NCBI RefSeq assembly: GCF_001636055.1 | Contig: NZ_CP011789.1 | Span: forward strand, 5,208,001-5,272,000 | DNA: 64,000 nt | From: Pseudomonas putida | GTDB taxonomy: Bacteria; Pseudomonadota; Gammaproteobacteria; Pseudomonadales; Pseudomonadaceae | Reading direction: 5' to 3' | Shown: positions 7,597-17,638 of the stretch, in pieces | How positions within the stretch are numbered: the stretch's first letter is position 1 | Layout of the letters: each line of letters begins with the position of its first letter | Notes under the pieces: generated by a model | What the model was told of the DNA's origin: nothing | Database searches by the model: none | The model's input: only the letters and a program-made list of their open reading frames with translations | Position numbers and translations under genes: made by a program

Positions 7597-9885
7597 ATGC
7601 GCCATGTACCATCCGCTGTCAGCTCTCCACGCCTGCTCACCTGCGCCATCGGCGTCGCCATCAGCGCGACCTCGGCCTATGCCGCCGACCCCGCAGCCCA
7701 GCCCGTGACGCTCGACGCCACCAGCGTCAACGGCAAGGCCGAACAGGCGAGCACCGAGTACAAGGTCGAGAAAGCCTCCTCGCAGAAATACACTGCGCCG
7801 CTGGTGGACACCCCGCGCTCGGTCACGGTGATCCCGCAGCAGGTGATCAAGGACACCAACGCCCTGAGCCTGCAGGATGCACTGCGTACCGTACCAGGTA
7901 TCACCTTCGGTGCCGGCGAAGGCGGCAACCCGCAAGGCGACCGCCCCTTCATCCGCGGCTTTGACGCCCAGGGCGATACCTACCTGGACGGCGTGCGCGA
8001 CACGGGTGCACAGACACGCGAGATCTTCGCCATCGAATCGGTGGAAGTGGCCAAGGGCCCGAACTCTGCGATTGGCGGGCGCGGCGCGGCAGGCGGCACC
8101 ATCAACCTGGTGAGCAAGCGCGCCCACCTGGGCAACTCGCTCGACGGCGCCTGGACCTGGGGCAGCGACCAGACCCAGCGCTACACCTTCGATGGCAACT
8201 ACCAGTTCAGCGACAGCGTGGCCGGGCGCCTCAACCTGATGACCCACGAGAGCAACGTCGCCGGGCGCGACAAGGTCAATTACGACCGCTGGGGCATCGC
8301 CCCGTCGCTGGCCTTCGGCCTGGGCACCCCGACCCGCGTCAACCTCGACTACTACCACCTGGAAAGCGACGACCTGCCGGATTCGGGCATCCCCTACACC
8401 GTACCGGCCGGCGGCACCGGCGCCCGTACCTCGGCCAACCCGAGCAAGCCTTACGCAGGTGGCGACCACGACAACTTCTACGGCCTGACCGGCCGCGACT
8501 TCCGCAAGTCGCGGGTAGACATCGCCACCATCGCCGTCGAACACGACCTGTCGGACTCGCTGACCATCAAGAACACCCTGCGCCACGGCAACAGCATGCA
8601 GGACTACATCCTCACCCAGCCGGACGACAGCAAGGGCAACGTCAACAACGGCAGTGTCTGGCGCCGCGCCAATACCCGCGTAGGCAATACCGCCACTACC
8701 ACCAACCAGACCGACCTGTTCGGCGAGTTCTACCTGGGCGGCCTGAAGAACAGCTTCTCCACCGGCATCGAACTGAGCCGCGAAGAAAGCGAACGGTCCT
8801 CCTACAACGTCAACACCGACACCACGCCAGCCTCGCCCGGCAACGCCAGCACCAACTGCACCCCGGGCATGATCGTCTCCAGCGGTTACAACTGCACCTC
8901 GCTGAGCAACCCCAACCCGGACGACCCGTGGAACGGCGCGATCTCGCGCAACTACGCAGGCACCACCACCAACAGCAAGACCCGCGCGCTGTACGTCTTC
9001 GACACCCTCGAACTGACCCCGCAGTGGCTGCTGAACATGGGCCTGCGCTACGACCACTTCGACACCGACTACAAGACCTACACCGCAGCCGGCGCCACCA
9101 CAGCCAAGGGCCGCGACAAGAGCGAGTTCCTCACCGGCCAGTTGGGCCTGGTGTGGAAACCGGCCGACAACGGCAGCATCTACGTGTCCTACGCCACCTC
9201 CGCCACGCCACCGGGCGCGATGCTCGGCGAAGGCCAGGAAGGCAACCCGCTGCCGGGCACCCCGGACCGTTCGGGCAACCTGCTGTCCAGCGACCTGGAA
9301 CCCGAAGAAACCACCAACTACGAGATCGGTACCAAGTGGGACCTGCTTGACCAGCGCTTGTCCCTGGCCGCTGCGCTGTTCCGCACCGAAAAGGAAAACG
9401 CCCGCGTCCAGGTGAACACCACCACCTACGAGAACGTCGGCGAAACTCGCGTGCAGGGCATCGAGCTGTCGGCCAGCGGCAAGCTCACCGACAAGTGGCA
9501 GGTGTTCGCCGGCTACACCTATATGCAGGCACGCCAGATCGACGGTGGCCCGCTGGGCAAGGCCAACGACGGCAACCAGCTGCCGAATACGCCGAACAAC
9601 AGCGCCAGCCTCTGGACCACCTACGCCATCACACCGAAGCTGACCGTTGGCGGCGGCGCCTTCTATGTGGATGACGTGTATGGCAGCGTGGCCAACACCA
9701 CCATGGTCGACAGCTACGTGCGCTACGACGCCATGGCAGCGTACAAGCTGACCAAGAACGTCGATCTGCAACTGAACGTGCAGAACCTGACCAACGAGGT
9801 GTACTACGACAAGGCCTTCTCCACCCACTTCGCCAACCAGGCGGCCGGGCGTACGGCGCTGCTGACCACCAGCGTGCATTTCTGA
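7597..9885 (+). CDS. piuA: Fiu/PiuA-type catecholate siderophore TonB receptor
   Basis: Outer-membrane receptor of 762 aa. The signal peptide (MRHVPSAVSSPRLLTCAIGVAISATSAYA-A) supports starting at ATG 7597 rather than the in-frame ATG at 7531. The plug holds TPRSVTVIPQQVI and DALRTVPGITFGAGEGGNP. The barrel ends in TSVHF with a terminal Phe. There is no STN domain, so unlike the fecA product it should not signal through an anti-sigma factor. Length and motifs match E. coli Fiu and P. aeruginosa PiuA, which import monocatechols and catechol-conjugated siderophores. A Fur-like site is upstream and the PepSY-flavodoxin reductase gene is downstream. Confidence 0.92.
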   Translation: MRHVPSAVSSPRLLTCAIGVAISATSAYAADPAAQPVTLDATSVNGKAEQASTEYKVEKASSQKYTAPLVDTPRSVTVIPQQVIKDTNALSLQDALRTVPGITFGAGEGGNPQGDRPFIRGFDAQGDTYLDGVRDTGAQTREIFAIESVEVAKGPNSAIGGRGAAGGTINLVSKRAHLGNSLDGAWTWGSDQTQRYTFDGNYQFSDSVAGRLNLMTHESNVAGRDKVNYDRWGIAPSLAFGLGTPTRVNLDYYHLESDDLPDSGIPYTVPAGGTGARTSANPSKPYAGGDHDNFYGLTGRDFRKSRVDIATIAVEHDLSDSLTIKNTLRHGNSMQDYILTQPDDSKGNVNNGSVWRRANTRVGNTATTTNQTDLFGEFYLGGLKNSFSTGIELSREESERSSYNVNTDTTPASPGNASTNCTPGMIVSSGYNCTSLSNPNPDDPWNGAISRNYAGTTTNSKTRALYVFDTLELTPQWLLNMGLRYDHFDTDYKTYTAAGATTAKGRDKSEFLTGQLGLVWKPADNGSIYVSYATSATPPGAMLGEGQEGNPLPGTPDRSGNLLSSDLEPEETTNYEIGTKWDLLDQRLSLAAALFRTEKENARVQVNTTTYENVGETRVQGIELSASGKLTDKWQVFAGYTYMQARQIDGGPLGKANDGNQLPNTPNNSASLWTTYAITPKLTVGGGAFYVDDVYGSVANTTMVDSYVRYDAMAAYKLTKNVDLQLNVQNLTNEVYYDKAFSTHFANQAAGRTALLTTSVHF

Positions 9886-9915
9886 CCTGAACGCCCTGGC
9901 GTCTGCCAGGGCCCC

Positions 9916-10005
9916 ATCGCGGGACAAGCCCGCTCCTACAGGGACACCACAATCCTCAAACCTGTGGAACACCTGTGGGAGCGGGCTTGCCCGCGAAGAG
10001 GCCGG
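9916..10005. repeat. two inverted REP elements
   Basis: REP copies at 9916-9943 and 9972-10005 in opposite orientation, between piuA and the downstream reductase gene. They may attenuate read-through. The rest of the 238-bp gap (9886-10123) holds one further hairpin but no gene. Confidence 0.75.
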
Positions 10006-10123
10006 TGCAGTCGAGCACTAGACAGAACGCCCCCCGCCCCGATCATTCCTGTGAGCGGGGCTTTTACGTATCAAGGCATAATGCACGCCGCGCGGTCTGT
10101 GGCAGCAACACAAGGTGATCGAT

Positions 10124-12679
10124 GTGCTGAAGAAGTCGCTGTTCCAATTGCACTGGTTCTTTGGCATCACCGCCGGCCTGGTGCTGGCGCTGATGGGCAT
10201 CACCGGTGCGATCTGGTCGTTCCAGGAAGAACTGCTGCGCCTGTTCAACGCCGATGTGCTCAAGGTCGAGGTGCGCCAGGAGGGTGTGCTGCCGCTGCCG
10301 GAACTGGTGCGCCGCGCGGAACTGGCCCAGGGTGACAAGGTGGCGATGCTCTGGGTCGATACCCACGCCGACACTGCCGCACGCCTCTTCTTCACCCCGC
10401 CGCCCGGCGAACGCCGCGGTGAGCTGCGTTATGCCGACCCGTACACTGGCGAGCTCAAGGGTGAAGTGACGGGCCTGGGCTTCTTCAACCTCATGTTGCA
10501 GTTGCACCGTTTCCTGGCCATGGGCGATACCGGCCGGCAGATCACCGGTGCCTGCACCCTGATGCTGATCTTCTTCTGCCTCTCCGGCCTGTACCTGCGC
10601 TGGCCGCGCCGGGCCCTGAACTGGCGGGTCTGGCTGAGCTTCGACTGGGCCAAGAAAGGCCGCGCCTTCAACTGGGACCTGCACGCGGTTGCCGGGACCT
10701 GGTGCCTGCTGTTCTACCTGCTGTTTGCCCTGACTGGCCTGTTCTGGTCCTACGACTGGTACCGCGAGGGCCTGAACAAACTGCTCGCCGACAAACCCGC
10801 AGCCGGCGAGCAGCATCAGCGCGGCGCAGGTCGCGGCCGGCCCGGGCCACAAGCAGCGGATGCCAAGGCAGCGCCGCTGGTGGTCGACTACGACGCCATC
10901 TGGAGCAATCTGAAGGATGCCGCAGGCCCACGCCTTGCCAGCTACAACCTGCGCCTGCCACCTGGCGGCGGCCAGCCGGCGACGCTGTTCTACCTGCTCG
11001 ATGACTCGGCCCACGAGCGCGCCTTCAACACCGTGACGCTTGACCCCGCCACCGGCCAGATCAAACGTCACGAGCGCTACACCGACAAGTCGTTCAAAGC
11101 CCAACTGCTACAGAGCGTCTACGCCCTGCACGTGGGCAGCTATTTCGGTTTGCCGGGCAGGATCATCCTCACCATCGCCAGCCTGACCATGCCGCTGTTC
11201 TTCGTCACCGGCTGGCTGCTGTATCTCGATCGCCGCCGCAAGAAGCGCCAGGTCCGTGCCGCCCGAGGCTCGGTCGACACCGCCAACGCCAGCGGCGACA
11301 GCTGGCTGATCGGCTTCGCCAGCCAGAGTGGCCTGGCCGAGCAACTGGCCTGGCAGAGCGCGGGGCAGTTGCAGGCGGCGGGCTTGCCGGTACAGGTGCG
11401 CTCGCTCGCCGAGCTGGGCGAGGACGAGCTGCGCCAGGCCCGTCGCGCGCTGTTCGTGGTCAGCACCTTCGGTGACGGCGAGGCGCCTGACAGCGCCCGC
11501 GGCTTCGAGCGCAAGGTGCTGGGCCAGCCCTGGGCCCTGCAACACCTGAACTACGCCCTGCTCGCCCTGGGCGATCGACAGTATCCGCATTTCTGCGGTT
11601 TCGCCCGGCGTTTGCAGGCCTGGCTGGCCGAGCGTGGCGCGACCACCGCGTTCAGCCCGATCGAAGTCGACAGTGCCGACCAGAACGCCCTGCAACAATG
11701 GCAGCAGGCCCTGGGGCAACTGACCGGCGCACGTCCGCTCGCCGCCTGGCAACCGCCCAGCTACGGCAACTGGCGCCTGGTAGGACGGGAGCGCCTCAAC
11801 CCCGGTAGCCAGGGCGCACCGGTGTACTTGCTGGGCCTGAGTGCCGAACACCCAAGCGTCTGGGACGCTGGCGACCTGGTCGAGGTGCTGCCCCGCCACA
11901 GCCAGGCGCGGATCGATGCCTTCCTGCAAGGGTTGGGGCTCGATGCGAATCTGCCGGTGCAACTTGAGGGTCTTGTCGAGCCGCTTGGCCAGGCGCTGGC
12001 CAGTCGCCAGTTGCCAACCAGCCGCGAGCATCTGGTCGGCCTGCACGCCCAGGCCCTGGTCGATTCGCTGATTCCACTCGGTGCCCGCGAATACTCCATC
12101 GCCTCGATCGCCAGCGACGGCGTGCTGGAACTGATCGTGCGCCAGGAGCGTCATGCCGATGGCAGCCTCGGGCTGGGCTCCGGCTGGCTGACCGAATACC
12201 TGCCCATGGACGGCCATGCCAGCCTGCGTCTGCGCCGCAACAGCAGCTTCCACCTGCCGGCCGCCTCGGTACCGATGGTGCTGATCGGCAACGGTACTGG
12301 CCTGGCAGGCCTGCGCAGCCTGCTCAAGGCCCGGATCGCGAGTGGTGAGCAGCGCAACTGGCTGCTGTTCGGCGAACGCAACCGCGCCCACGACCTGCTC
12401 TGCGGCCGCGAGCTGCAAGGCTGGCTGGACAGCGGCGATCTGGCACGATTGGACCTGGCGTTCTCGCGAGACCAGGCGGAAAAGGTGTATGTGCAGGATG
12501 TGCTGTTGCAGCAAGGCGAAGAGCTGCGCCGCTGGATCGACGAGGGTGCCTGTGTGTATGTCTGCGGCAGCCTGCAGGGGATGGCAGGCGGCGTGGATGC
12601 AGCGCTGAAGGGGCTTCTGGGTGAAGAGCTCGTCGAGCGGCTGATCGAGGATGGGCGCTATCGGCGGGATGTGTACTGA
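10124..12679 (+). CDS. PepSY / flavodoxin / FAD-NAD(P) reductase fusion (sulfite-reductase-flavoprotein-like)
   Basis: Protein of 851 aa. The N-terminal PepSY-associated membrane region (residues 1-370) has four hydrophobic helices: [17 protein letters not shown] near 12, [16 protein letters not shown] near 145, [16 protein letters not shown] near 190 and [22 protein letters not shown] near 345. A flavodoxin domain (about 388-525, [10 protein letters not shown] and [10 protein letters not shown]) and a C-terminal FAD/NAD(P)H ferredoxin-reductase module (about 545-851, REYSIAS and [11 protein letters not shown]) follow. The likely role is inner-membrane electron delivery to reduce periplasmic ferrisiderophores imported by PiuA. 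Start GTG 10124 is chosen because AAGG lies 8 nt upstream; GTG 10115 is possible. Confidence 0.9.
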   Translation: MLKKSLFQLHWFFGITAGLVLALMGITGAIWSFQEELLRLFNADVLKVEVRQEGVLPLPELVRRAELAQGDKVAMLWVDTHADTAARLFFTPPPGERRGELRYADPYTGELKGEVTGLGFFNLMLQLHRFLAMGDTGRQITGACTLMLIFFCLSGLYLRWPRRALNWRVWLSFDWAKKGRAFNWDLHAVAGTWCLLFYLLFALTGLFWSYDWYREGLNKLLADKPAAGEQHQRGAGRGRPGPQAADAKAAPLVVDYDAIWSNLKDAAGPRLASYNLRLPPGGGQPATLFYLLDDSAHERAFNTVTLDPATGQIKRHERYTDKSFKAQLLQSVYALHVGSYFGLPGRIILTIASLTMPLFFVTGWLLYLDRRRKKRQVRAARGSVDTANASGDSWLIGFASQSGLAEQLAWQSAGQLQAAGLPVQVRSLAELGEDELRQARRALFVVSTFGDGEAPDSARGFERKVLGQPWALQHLNYALLALGDRQYPHFCGFARRLQAWLAERGATTAFSPIEVDSADQNALQQWQQALGQLTGARPLAAWQPPSYGNWRLVGRERLNPGSQGAPVYLLGLSAEHPSVWDAGDLVEVLPRHSQARIDAFLQGLGLDANLPVQLEGLVEPLGQALASRQLPTSREHLVGLHAQALVDSLIPLGAREYSIASIASDGVLELIVRQERHADGSLGLGSGWLTEYLPMDGHASLRLRRNSSFHLPAASVPMVLIGNGTGLAGLRSLLKARIASGEQRNWLLFGERNRAHDLLCGRELQGWLDSGDLARLDLAFSRDQAEKVYVQDVLLQQGEELRRWIDEGACVYVCGSLQGMAGGVDAALKGLLGEELVERLIEDGRYRRDVY

Positions 12680-12698
12680 CCAGCGCCTGATGTATCGG

Positions 12699-12780
12699 TC
12701 TTTTCGCGGGCAAGCCCGCTCCCACAGGTAAAGCATTGAGTAACGCTTTACCTGTGGGAGCGGGCTTGCCCGCGAAAAGA
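12699..12780. repeat. perfect 36-bp inverted REP pair between convergent genes
   Basis: Arms 12699-12734 and 12745-12780 are exact reverse complements, separated by 10 bases. The core is the Pseudomonas REP. It lies between the convergent reductase gene and the omega-amidase gene, so it probably acts as a bidirectional terminator. Confidence 0.85.
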
Positions 12781-12791
12781 GCACTGCAGTT

Positions 12792-13583
12792 TCAATGCAG
12801 CTCGAAGGTGTCGGCATCCAGGTTCGCCGGGAACTTGGCCCGATACGCCGCCAGGTCAGCGGCGCTCAACACCGCGCTGAACACCCCGTCGGCCTCCCCC
12901 GCACTCAGCAGGCTCTCGCCCTGGAAGTCCAGCACCTGGCTGTCCCCCGAATAGGCAAAGCCTTTGCCGTCGGTCCCCACCCGATTCACCGCAGCCACGT
13001 AGCACAGGTTCTCGATCCCCCGCGCCGGCAGCAGCCGGTTCCAGTGCTGGCGCCGCGCGGCCGGCCAGTTCGCCGTGTACAGCAGCAGGTCGGTGTCCTG
13101 GGCGTCGCGGCTCCACACCGGGAAGCGCAGGTCGTAGCAGATCAGCGGGCGAACTCGCCAGCCCTTGAGCTCGAACTGCACCTGGCGCTCGCCAGGCGTG
13201 TAGTGCTTGTGTTCACCTGCCATGCGGAACAGGTGGCGCTTGTCGTAATGCAGCACCTCGCCGTCCGGTCGCGCCCACAGCAGGCGATTGCGATGGCTGC
13301 CGTCGGCAGCCTGGATGATCACACTGCCGGTGATCACCGCATCGATCTTCTTTGCCTGTGCCTTGAGCCACTTGTAGGTCGGACCCTGCTCGGGCTCGGC
13401 AAGGCGTTCGGACTCCATCGAGAAGCCGGTGGTGAACATCTCCGGCAGGATCACCAGGTCAGCGCCACGGGCCTGCTCCAGCAATACCTCGAAATGCGCA
13501 TGGTTGCCCTCGCGGTCATGCCAGGCCAGGGTGGTCTGCACCAGGGCGAGCTTCAGGTTCGGCAGTTGACTCAGATCGCGCAT
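12792..13583 (-). CDS. yafV: omega-amidase, nitrilase superfamily (YafV/NIT2-like)
   Basis: Carbon-nitrogen hydrolase of 263 aa with the Glu-Lys-Cys triad in order: E in LPEMFTTGF, K in HYDKRHLF and C in LICYDLRFP. YafV-type omega-amidases hydrolyse 2-oxoglutaramate or 2-oxosuccinamate. Its start overlaps the end of the upstream aminotransferase gene by 13 bp. The pair fits the glutamine transaminase / omega-amidase route, where the transaminated glutamine product is hydrolysed, as in methionine salvage. Confidence 0.9.
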   Translation of the reverse strand: MRDLSQLPNLKLALVQTTLAWHDREGNHAHFEVLLEQARGADLVILPEMFTTGFSMESERLAEPEQGPTYKWLKAQAKKIDAVITGSVIIQAADGSHRNRLLWARPDGEVLHYDKRHLFRMAGEHKHYTPGERQVQFELKGWRVRPLICYDLRFPVWSRDAQDTDLLLYTANWPAARRQHWNRLLPARGIENLCYVAAVNRVGTDGKGFAYSGDSQVLDFQGESLLSAGEADGVFSAVLSAADLAAYRAKFPANLDADTFELH

Positions 13584-14719
13584 AGTTTTTCCGCCGCCTG
13601 ACGCAGCGTCTCCTCACGTTTGGCAAAGCACAGGCGCACCAGGCGTTGCTCGGGGATGGGGCGCTGGTAGAACACCGACACCGGGATGGTCGCCACGCCG
13701 TGTTCGCGGGTCAGCCACAGGGCCATCTCCACATCATTGAGGTCGGGACGGATCGCCGAGTAGTCCACCAACTGGAAATAGGTACCCGCGGTGCGGGTGA
13801 AGGCAAATCGCGATGTTTGCAGCAGGTCGCAGAACAGGTCGCGCTTGGCCTGGTAGAAGCCTGGCAGTTCGTCGATATGCTCCGGGTGTTCGGCCATGAA
13901 GTCGGCCAGCGCCCATTGCAGCGGCGTCACGCCGCAGAAGTTGACGTACTGGTGGACCTTGCGCAGCTCGGCGCTCAGCGCAGGCGGTGCAATCACATAG
14001 CCGGTCTTCCAGCCGGTGACGTGGTAGGTCTTGCCGAACGAGCTGACCACGAAGGCCCTCGCATACAGCTGCGGATGAGCCAGCACGCTGGCATGGCGTA
14101 TGCCATCGTAGACCAGGTGCTCGTAGACCTCGTCGCTCACCAGGTAGATGTCGCGCTCGGCAATCAAGGCGGCAAGCTGGTCGAGGTCTTCACGGGTGAT
14201 CAGGGCGCCGCTGGGGTTGTGCGGCGAGTTGAGGATGACCATGCGCGTGCGCGGGGTCAGGGCATCGCTGAACTTCTGCCAGTCGATGCGAAAATCGCCA
14301 TCGCTCAGTTGCACATGCACGCAGCGACCACCGGCCAGCTCTACCGACGGCTCGTAGCTGTCGTACGACGGGTCGAAGACGATCACCTCATCGCCAGCCT
14401 GGATCACCGCCTGGATCGCACAGAAGATCGCCTCGGTGGCGCCCGGCGTGATGGTCACTTCCTGATCGGCGTCCACCTGGGCGCCATAAAGCCGGGCGAT
14501 TTTCGCCGCGACCTGCTGCCGCAACACCGGCAACCCGGTCATCGGCGCGTACTGGTTGTTGCCAGCGGCCACGTGTCGGCCGACCGCATCGAGCAGCGGC
14601 TGCGGGCCATTGAAATCGGGGAAACCCTGGGACAGGTTGAGCGCGCCGGTTTGCGCGGCGAGCTGGGACATGGTGGTGAAGATGGTCGTGCCGACGTTCG
14701 GCAGTTTGCTGCGGATCAT
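13571..14719 (-). CDS. ybdL: methionine/glutamine aminotransferase, PLP class I (YbdL-like)
   Basis: Class I/II PLP aminotransferase of 382 aa. The PLP lysine is in SSFGKTYHVTGWK, with NSPHNPSGALIT and the conserved SDEVYEHLVYDG upstream. The C-terminal substrate-carboxylate Arg is in RLCFAKREETL. It resembles E. coli YbdL, which transaminates methionine and aromatic amino acids. It is coupled to the downstream omega-amidase gene, suggesting removal of 2-oxo-4-methylthiobutyrate or glutamine-derived keto acids. Confidence 0.9.
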   Translation of the reverse strand: MIRSKLPNVGTTIFTTMSQLAAQTGALNLSQGFPDFNGPQPLLDAVGRHVAAGNNQYAPMTGLPVLRQQVAAKIARLYGAQVDADQEVTITPGATEAIFCAIQAVIQAGDEVIVFDPSYDSYEPSVELAGGRCVHVQLSDGDFRIDWQKFSDALTPRTRMVILNSPHNPSGALITREDLDQLAALIAERDIYLVSDEVYEHLVYDGIRHASVLAHPQLYARAFVVSSFGKTYHVTGWKTGYVIAPPALSAELRKVHQYVNFCGVTPLQWALADFMAEHPEHIDELPGFYQAKRDLFCDLLQTSRFAFTRTAGTYFQLVDYSAIRPDLNDVEMALWLTREHGVATIPVSVFYQRPIPEQRLVRLCFAKREETLRQAAEKLCAI

Positions 14720-14815
14720 GGAGCCCTCTTTCCTGCGGGGTGGTCCGGCACGGGGTGGAGTCCGAGCATAGCGGATCGGGCAGGCAGGAAAAAGGTTGAA
14801 ACATTTAAAGGCTCA

Positions 14816-14902
14816 TTCGTGGGCAAGCCCGCTCCACAGGTCGCTCACAGATCTCAATGCCTGTGCGTTACCCAGTGGGAGCGGGCTTGCCCGCGAAGAA
14901 GC
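14816..14902. repeat. REP element pair (inverted)
   Basis: REP copies at 14816-14840 and 14875-14902 in opposite orientation, between ybdL (leftward) and the 3' end of der. Confidence 0.75.
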
Positions 14903-14913
14903 AGACGCGAGAA

Positions 14914-16377
14914 TCAGCGCTTGTCTTTGCGCTTCTTCTCAGCCTTCTTGTGGTGCGACATCAAGCGACGCTTCTTGTTGACCTGGCGATCGGTGAGGGT
15001 GTTCTTGTTGCCCTCGTAGGGGTTTTCGCCGCCCTTGTACTCGATGCGGATCGGCGTACCGACCAGCTTCAGCACACGGCGGTAGGTGTTTTCCAGGTAA
15101 CGCGAATAGGAACGCGGGATCTTGTCGGTCTGGTTACCGTGAATCACGATCAGCGGCGGGTTGGCGCCACCGAGGTGGGCATAGCGCAGCTTGATCCGAC
15201 GACCATTGACCAGCGGCGGCTGGTGCTCGCTGATCGCATCTTCGAGGATCTGGGTCAGGCGGCTGGTCGGCCAGCGGGTGACCGCCGACTTGAACGCGGC
15301 CTGCACCGACTTGTACAGGTGGCCAACGCCAGTGCCGTGCAGAGCGGAGATGAAGTGGATATCGGCAAAGTCGACGAAGAACAGCCGGCGCTCCAGCTCG
15401 GTCTTCACGTAGTCGCGCTCGCCCGGCTCCATGCCGTCCCACTTGTTCAGGGCAATGACGATGGCACGGCCGGCGTCCAGGGCGAAGCCCAGCAGGTTCA
15501 GGTCATGGTCGACCACACCCTCGCGCGCGTCCATGACGAAGATCACCACGTTGGCGTCCTTGATCGCCTGCAGCGTCTTGACCACCGAGAACTTCTCGAC
15601 TTCCTCGTGGATCTTGCCGCGTTTGCGCACCCCGGCAGTGTCGATGAAGGTGTACTTCTCGCCATCACGCTCGAACGGGATGTAGATGCTGTCACGGGTG
15701 GTGCCCGGCTGATCGTAGACCACCACGCGCTCTTCACCGAGCATGCGGTTGACCAGCGTGGACTTGCCGACGTTGGGGCGACCAATGATGGCGATCTTGA
15801 TGCCATCCTTCTCGCTCGGGCCGGGGATACGCACCGCTTCCTCGCCTTCGGCGACCTCGGCATCCAGCGCTTCCTCGACCTGGTCGCGCGGGATGTGGCC
15901 AAGCACGGCTTCCATCAGCGCATTGATACCACGGCCTTGCGAGCCAGCGACCGGAATGGCGTTGCCCATACCCAGCGGCGAGAACTCGGCGCGGGCGACA
16001 TCGGCATCGATGTTGTCGATCTTGTTGGCGACCAGGATCGCCTCTTTGTTCCGCTTGCGCAGGTGCTCGGCGATCATCTGGTCAGCGGCGGTCATGCCGG
16101 CGCGGGCATCGACCAGGAACAGCACATAGTCCGCTTCTTCGATGGCCATCAGCGACTGCTCGGCCATCTTCTCGTCCATGCCCACTTCGTCACCGGTGAT
16201 ACCGCCGGTGTCGATGAGGATGAACGAACGACCCTGCCAACTGGCATCGCCGTACTGGCGGTCACGGGTCAGGCCCGACAGGTCGCCGACGATGGCATCG
16301 CGGGTCTTGGTCAGGCGGTTGAACATGGTGGATTTGCCGACGTTCGGCCGTCCCACCAGGGCGATTACGGGAACCAT
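14914..16377 (-). CDS. der: ribosome-assembly GTPase Der (EngA)
   Basis: Protein of 487 aa with two tandem G domains, each opening with GRPNVGKST (about residues 8-16 and 200-208). NKxD motifs ([15 protein letters not shown]) and a C-terminal KH-like domain rich in Lys/Arg ([20 protein letters not shown]) follow. It acts in 50S subunit maturation and is essential in most bacteria. The start is ATG 16377 with GGAGAG upstream; an ATG four codons earlier overlaps the SD sequence. It follows bamB. Confidence 0.97.
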   Translation of the reverse strand: MVPVIALVGRPNVGKSTMFNRLTKTRDAIVGDLSGLTRDRQYGDASWQGRSFILIDTGGITGDEVGMDEKMAEQSLMAIEEADYVLFLVDARAGMTAADQMIAEHLRKRNKEAILVANKIDNIDADVARAEFSPLGMGNAIPVAGSQGRGINALMEAVLGHIPRDQVEEALDAEVAEGEEAVRIPGPSEKDGIKIAIIGRPNVGKSTLVNRMLGEERVVVYDQPGTTRDSIYIPFERDGEKYTFIDTAGVRKRGKIHEEVEKFSVVKTLQAIKDANVVIFVMDAREGVVDHDLNLLGFALDAGRAIVIALNKWDGMEPGERDYVKTELERRLFFVDFADIHFISALHGTGVGHLYKSVQAAFKSAVTRWPTSRLTQILEDAISEHQPPLVNGRRIKLRYAHLGGANPPLIVIHGNQTDKIPRSYSRYLENTYRRVLKLVGTPIRIEYKGGENPYEGNKNTLTDRQVNKKRRLMSHHKKAEKKRKDKR

Positions 16378-16403
16378 GCGGCTCTCCATTCGTGAATTCT
16401 TGA

Positions 16404-16433
16404 AAATGCAAAGGCCGCTGCAAGGCAGCGGCC
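16404..16433 (-). terminator. terminator after bamB
   Basis: Minus-strand 8-bp GC stem (16413-16433, loop 5 nt) followed by TTTGCATTTT, between bamB and der. Confidence 0.55.
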
Positions 16434-16494
16434 GGAGTTCGGGCGGCGCTTCCTGCGCCGCAGCCTGAAACCGATGACGGTCTCAAGCATAGCT

Positions 16495-17637
16495 TCAGCG
16501 GATGGTCAGTGCCTCGAGCTTGCCGCTGTTGCCATAGACATAGATGGTGTCGCCGACCACCAGGGGACGGGCGCGCAGGCCATCGCTGTCGATACGCTCA
16601 CGGCCGACGAAGCGACCATCGACCTGGCTGAGCAGGTGCAGGTAACCCTCGAAGTCACCCACCGCGACATAGCTGGAGAACACTTCCGGTGCCGACAGTT
16701 GGCGACGGGCCATGGAATCGTTGGTCCACAGCGCCGAAGACGAACGCTCATCGACGCTCTCGACGGTGCCCGAAGCCTCGCTCACGTAGACGTTGCCAAA
16801 GCCCTGGGCGACACCGACGTAGCTGGAGGCATCGCGCTGCCACAGTACACGGCCGCTTTCCAGATCCAGGCCCGCGACGCGACCCTGGTAGCTGGTGACG
16901 TACAGGGTACCACCGGACAGCAGCAAGCCACCGTCGATGTCCACCACGCGGTCCAGCTCGGAACGGCCTTGCGGCACGGCCACGCGGGCTTCCCACACCG
17001 GCACGCCGTTCTGCGTGTCGACCGCAATCACCTTGCCGGTGGACAGGCCAGCCACCGCCAGGCGGTTGGTGACGATCGGCGCGCCGGTACCACGAAGAGT
17101 GAGTACCGCAGGCGAGCTCTCGTAGATCCAGCGGCGATCACCGGTGCTGAAGTCCAGGCCGATCAGACGGTCGTCCTGGGTCTGCACCACAACCACATCA
17201 CCGTTGGTCGCCGGCGGAGCCAGCACTTCGCTGGTGACGCGCGAGCGCCAGCGCTCTTCACCGGTGCTGGAGTCCAGGGCGATGACTTCACCCTTCAGAG
17301 TGCCCATCATCAACAGGCCGTAACCCACGCCGACAGCGCCGGAAACCGGCACCTCCAGGTCCTTCTTCCACACCACGTCACCGTTGCTGCGGTTCAGGGC
17401 GAAGACCTTGCCGTTGACGTCGGCAGCGTAGATGCGGTCGTTCTCGATGGCCGGCACCAGGGTGTTGTACTTGTCACCCTGGCCGTCACCGATCGAACGG
17501 CTCCACTGTTTCTTGAGCACCACCTCTTCGGTGAACTTGGTCAGTTCGGCCGGGGGCAGTTCCTTCTTGCTGTTGCTGCTGCAACCCGCGGCCAGCACGG
17601 CCAGGGCGAGCACTGCTGCTTGTTTCCAACCGGTCAC
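16495..17637 (-). CDS. bamB: outer-membrane assembly lipoprotein BamB
   Basis: BAM-complex lipoprotein of 380 aa with a lipobox (LAVLAAGC). Its eight-bladed beta-propeller has PQQ-like repeats such as GKVFALNRSNGDVVWKKD and GRVAGLDLESGRVLWQRD. The start is GTG 17637, where AGGGGA lies 8 nt upstream inside the end of yfgM; the frame extends nine codons further without support. It cooperates with BamA in inserting beta-barrel proteins. It is preceded by yfgM, as in most gamma-proteobacteria. Confidence 0.95.
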   Translation of the reverse strand: MTGWKQAAVLALAVLAAGCSSNSKKELPPAELTKFTEEVVLKKQWSRSIGDGQGDKYNTLVPAIENDRIYAADVNGKVFALNRSNGDVVWKKDLEVPVSGAVGVGYGLLMMGTLKGEVIALDSSTGEERWRSRVTSEVLAPPATNGDVVVVQTQDDRLIGLDFSTGDRRWIYESSPAVLTLRGTGAPIVTNRLAVAGLSTGKVIAVDTQNGVPVWEARVAVPQGRSELDRVVDIDGGLLLSGGTLYVTSYQGRVAGLDLESGRVLWQRDASSYVGVAQGFGNVYVSEASGTVESVDERSSSALWTNDSMARRQLSAPEVFSSYVAVGDFEGYLHLLSQVDGRFVGRERIDSDGLRARPLVVGDTIYVYGNSGKLEALTIR

Positions 17638-17638
17638 T

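Noticed and set aside
7534..9972. Minus-strand frame of 812 codons opposite piuA
   Set aside because: Gly/Val/Ala-rich shadow; the plus-strand frame has a signal peptide, plug and barrel.
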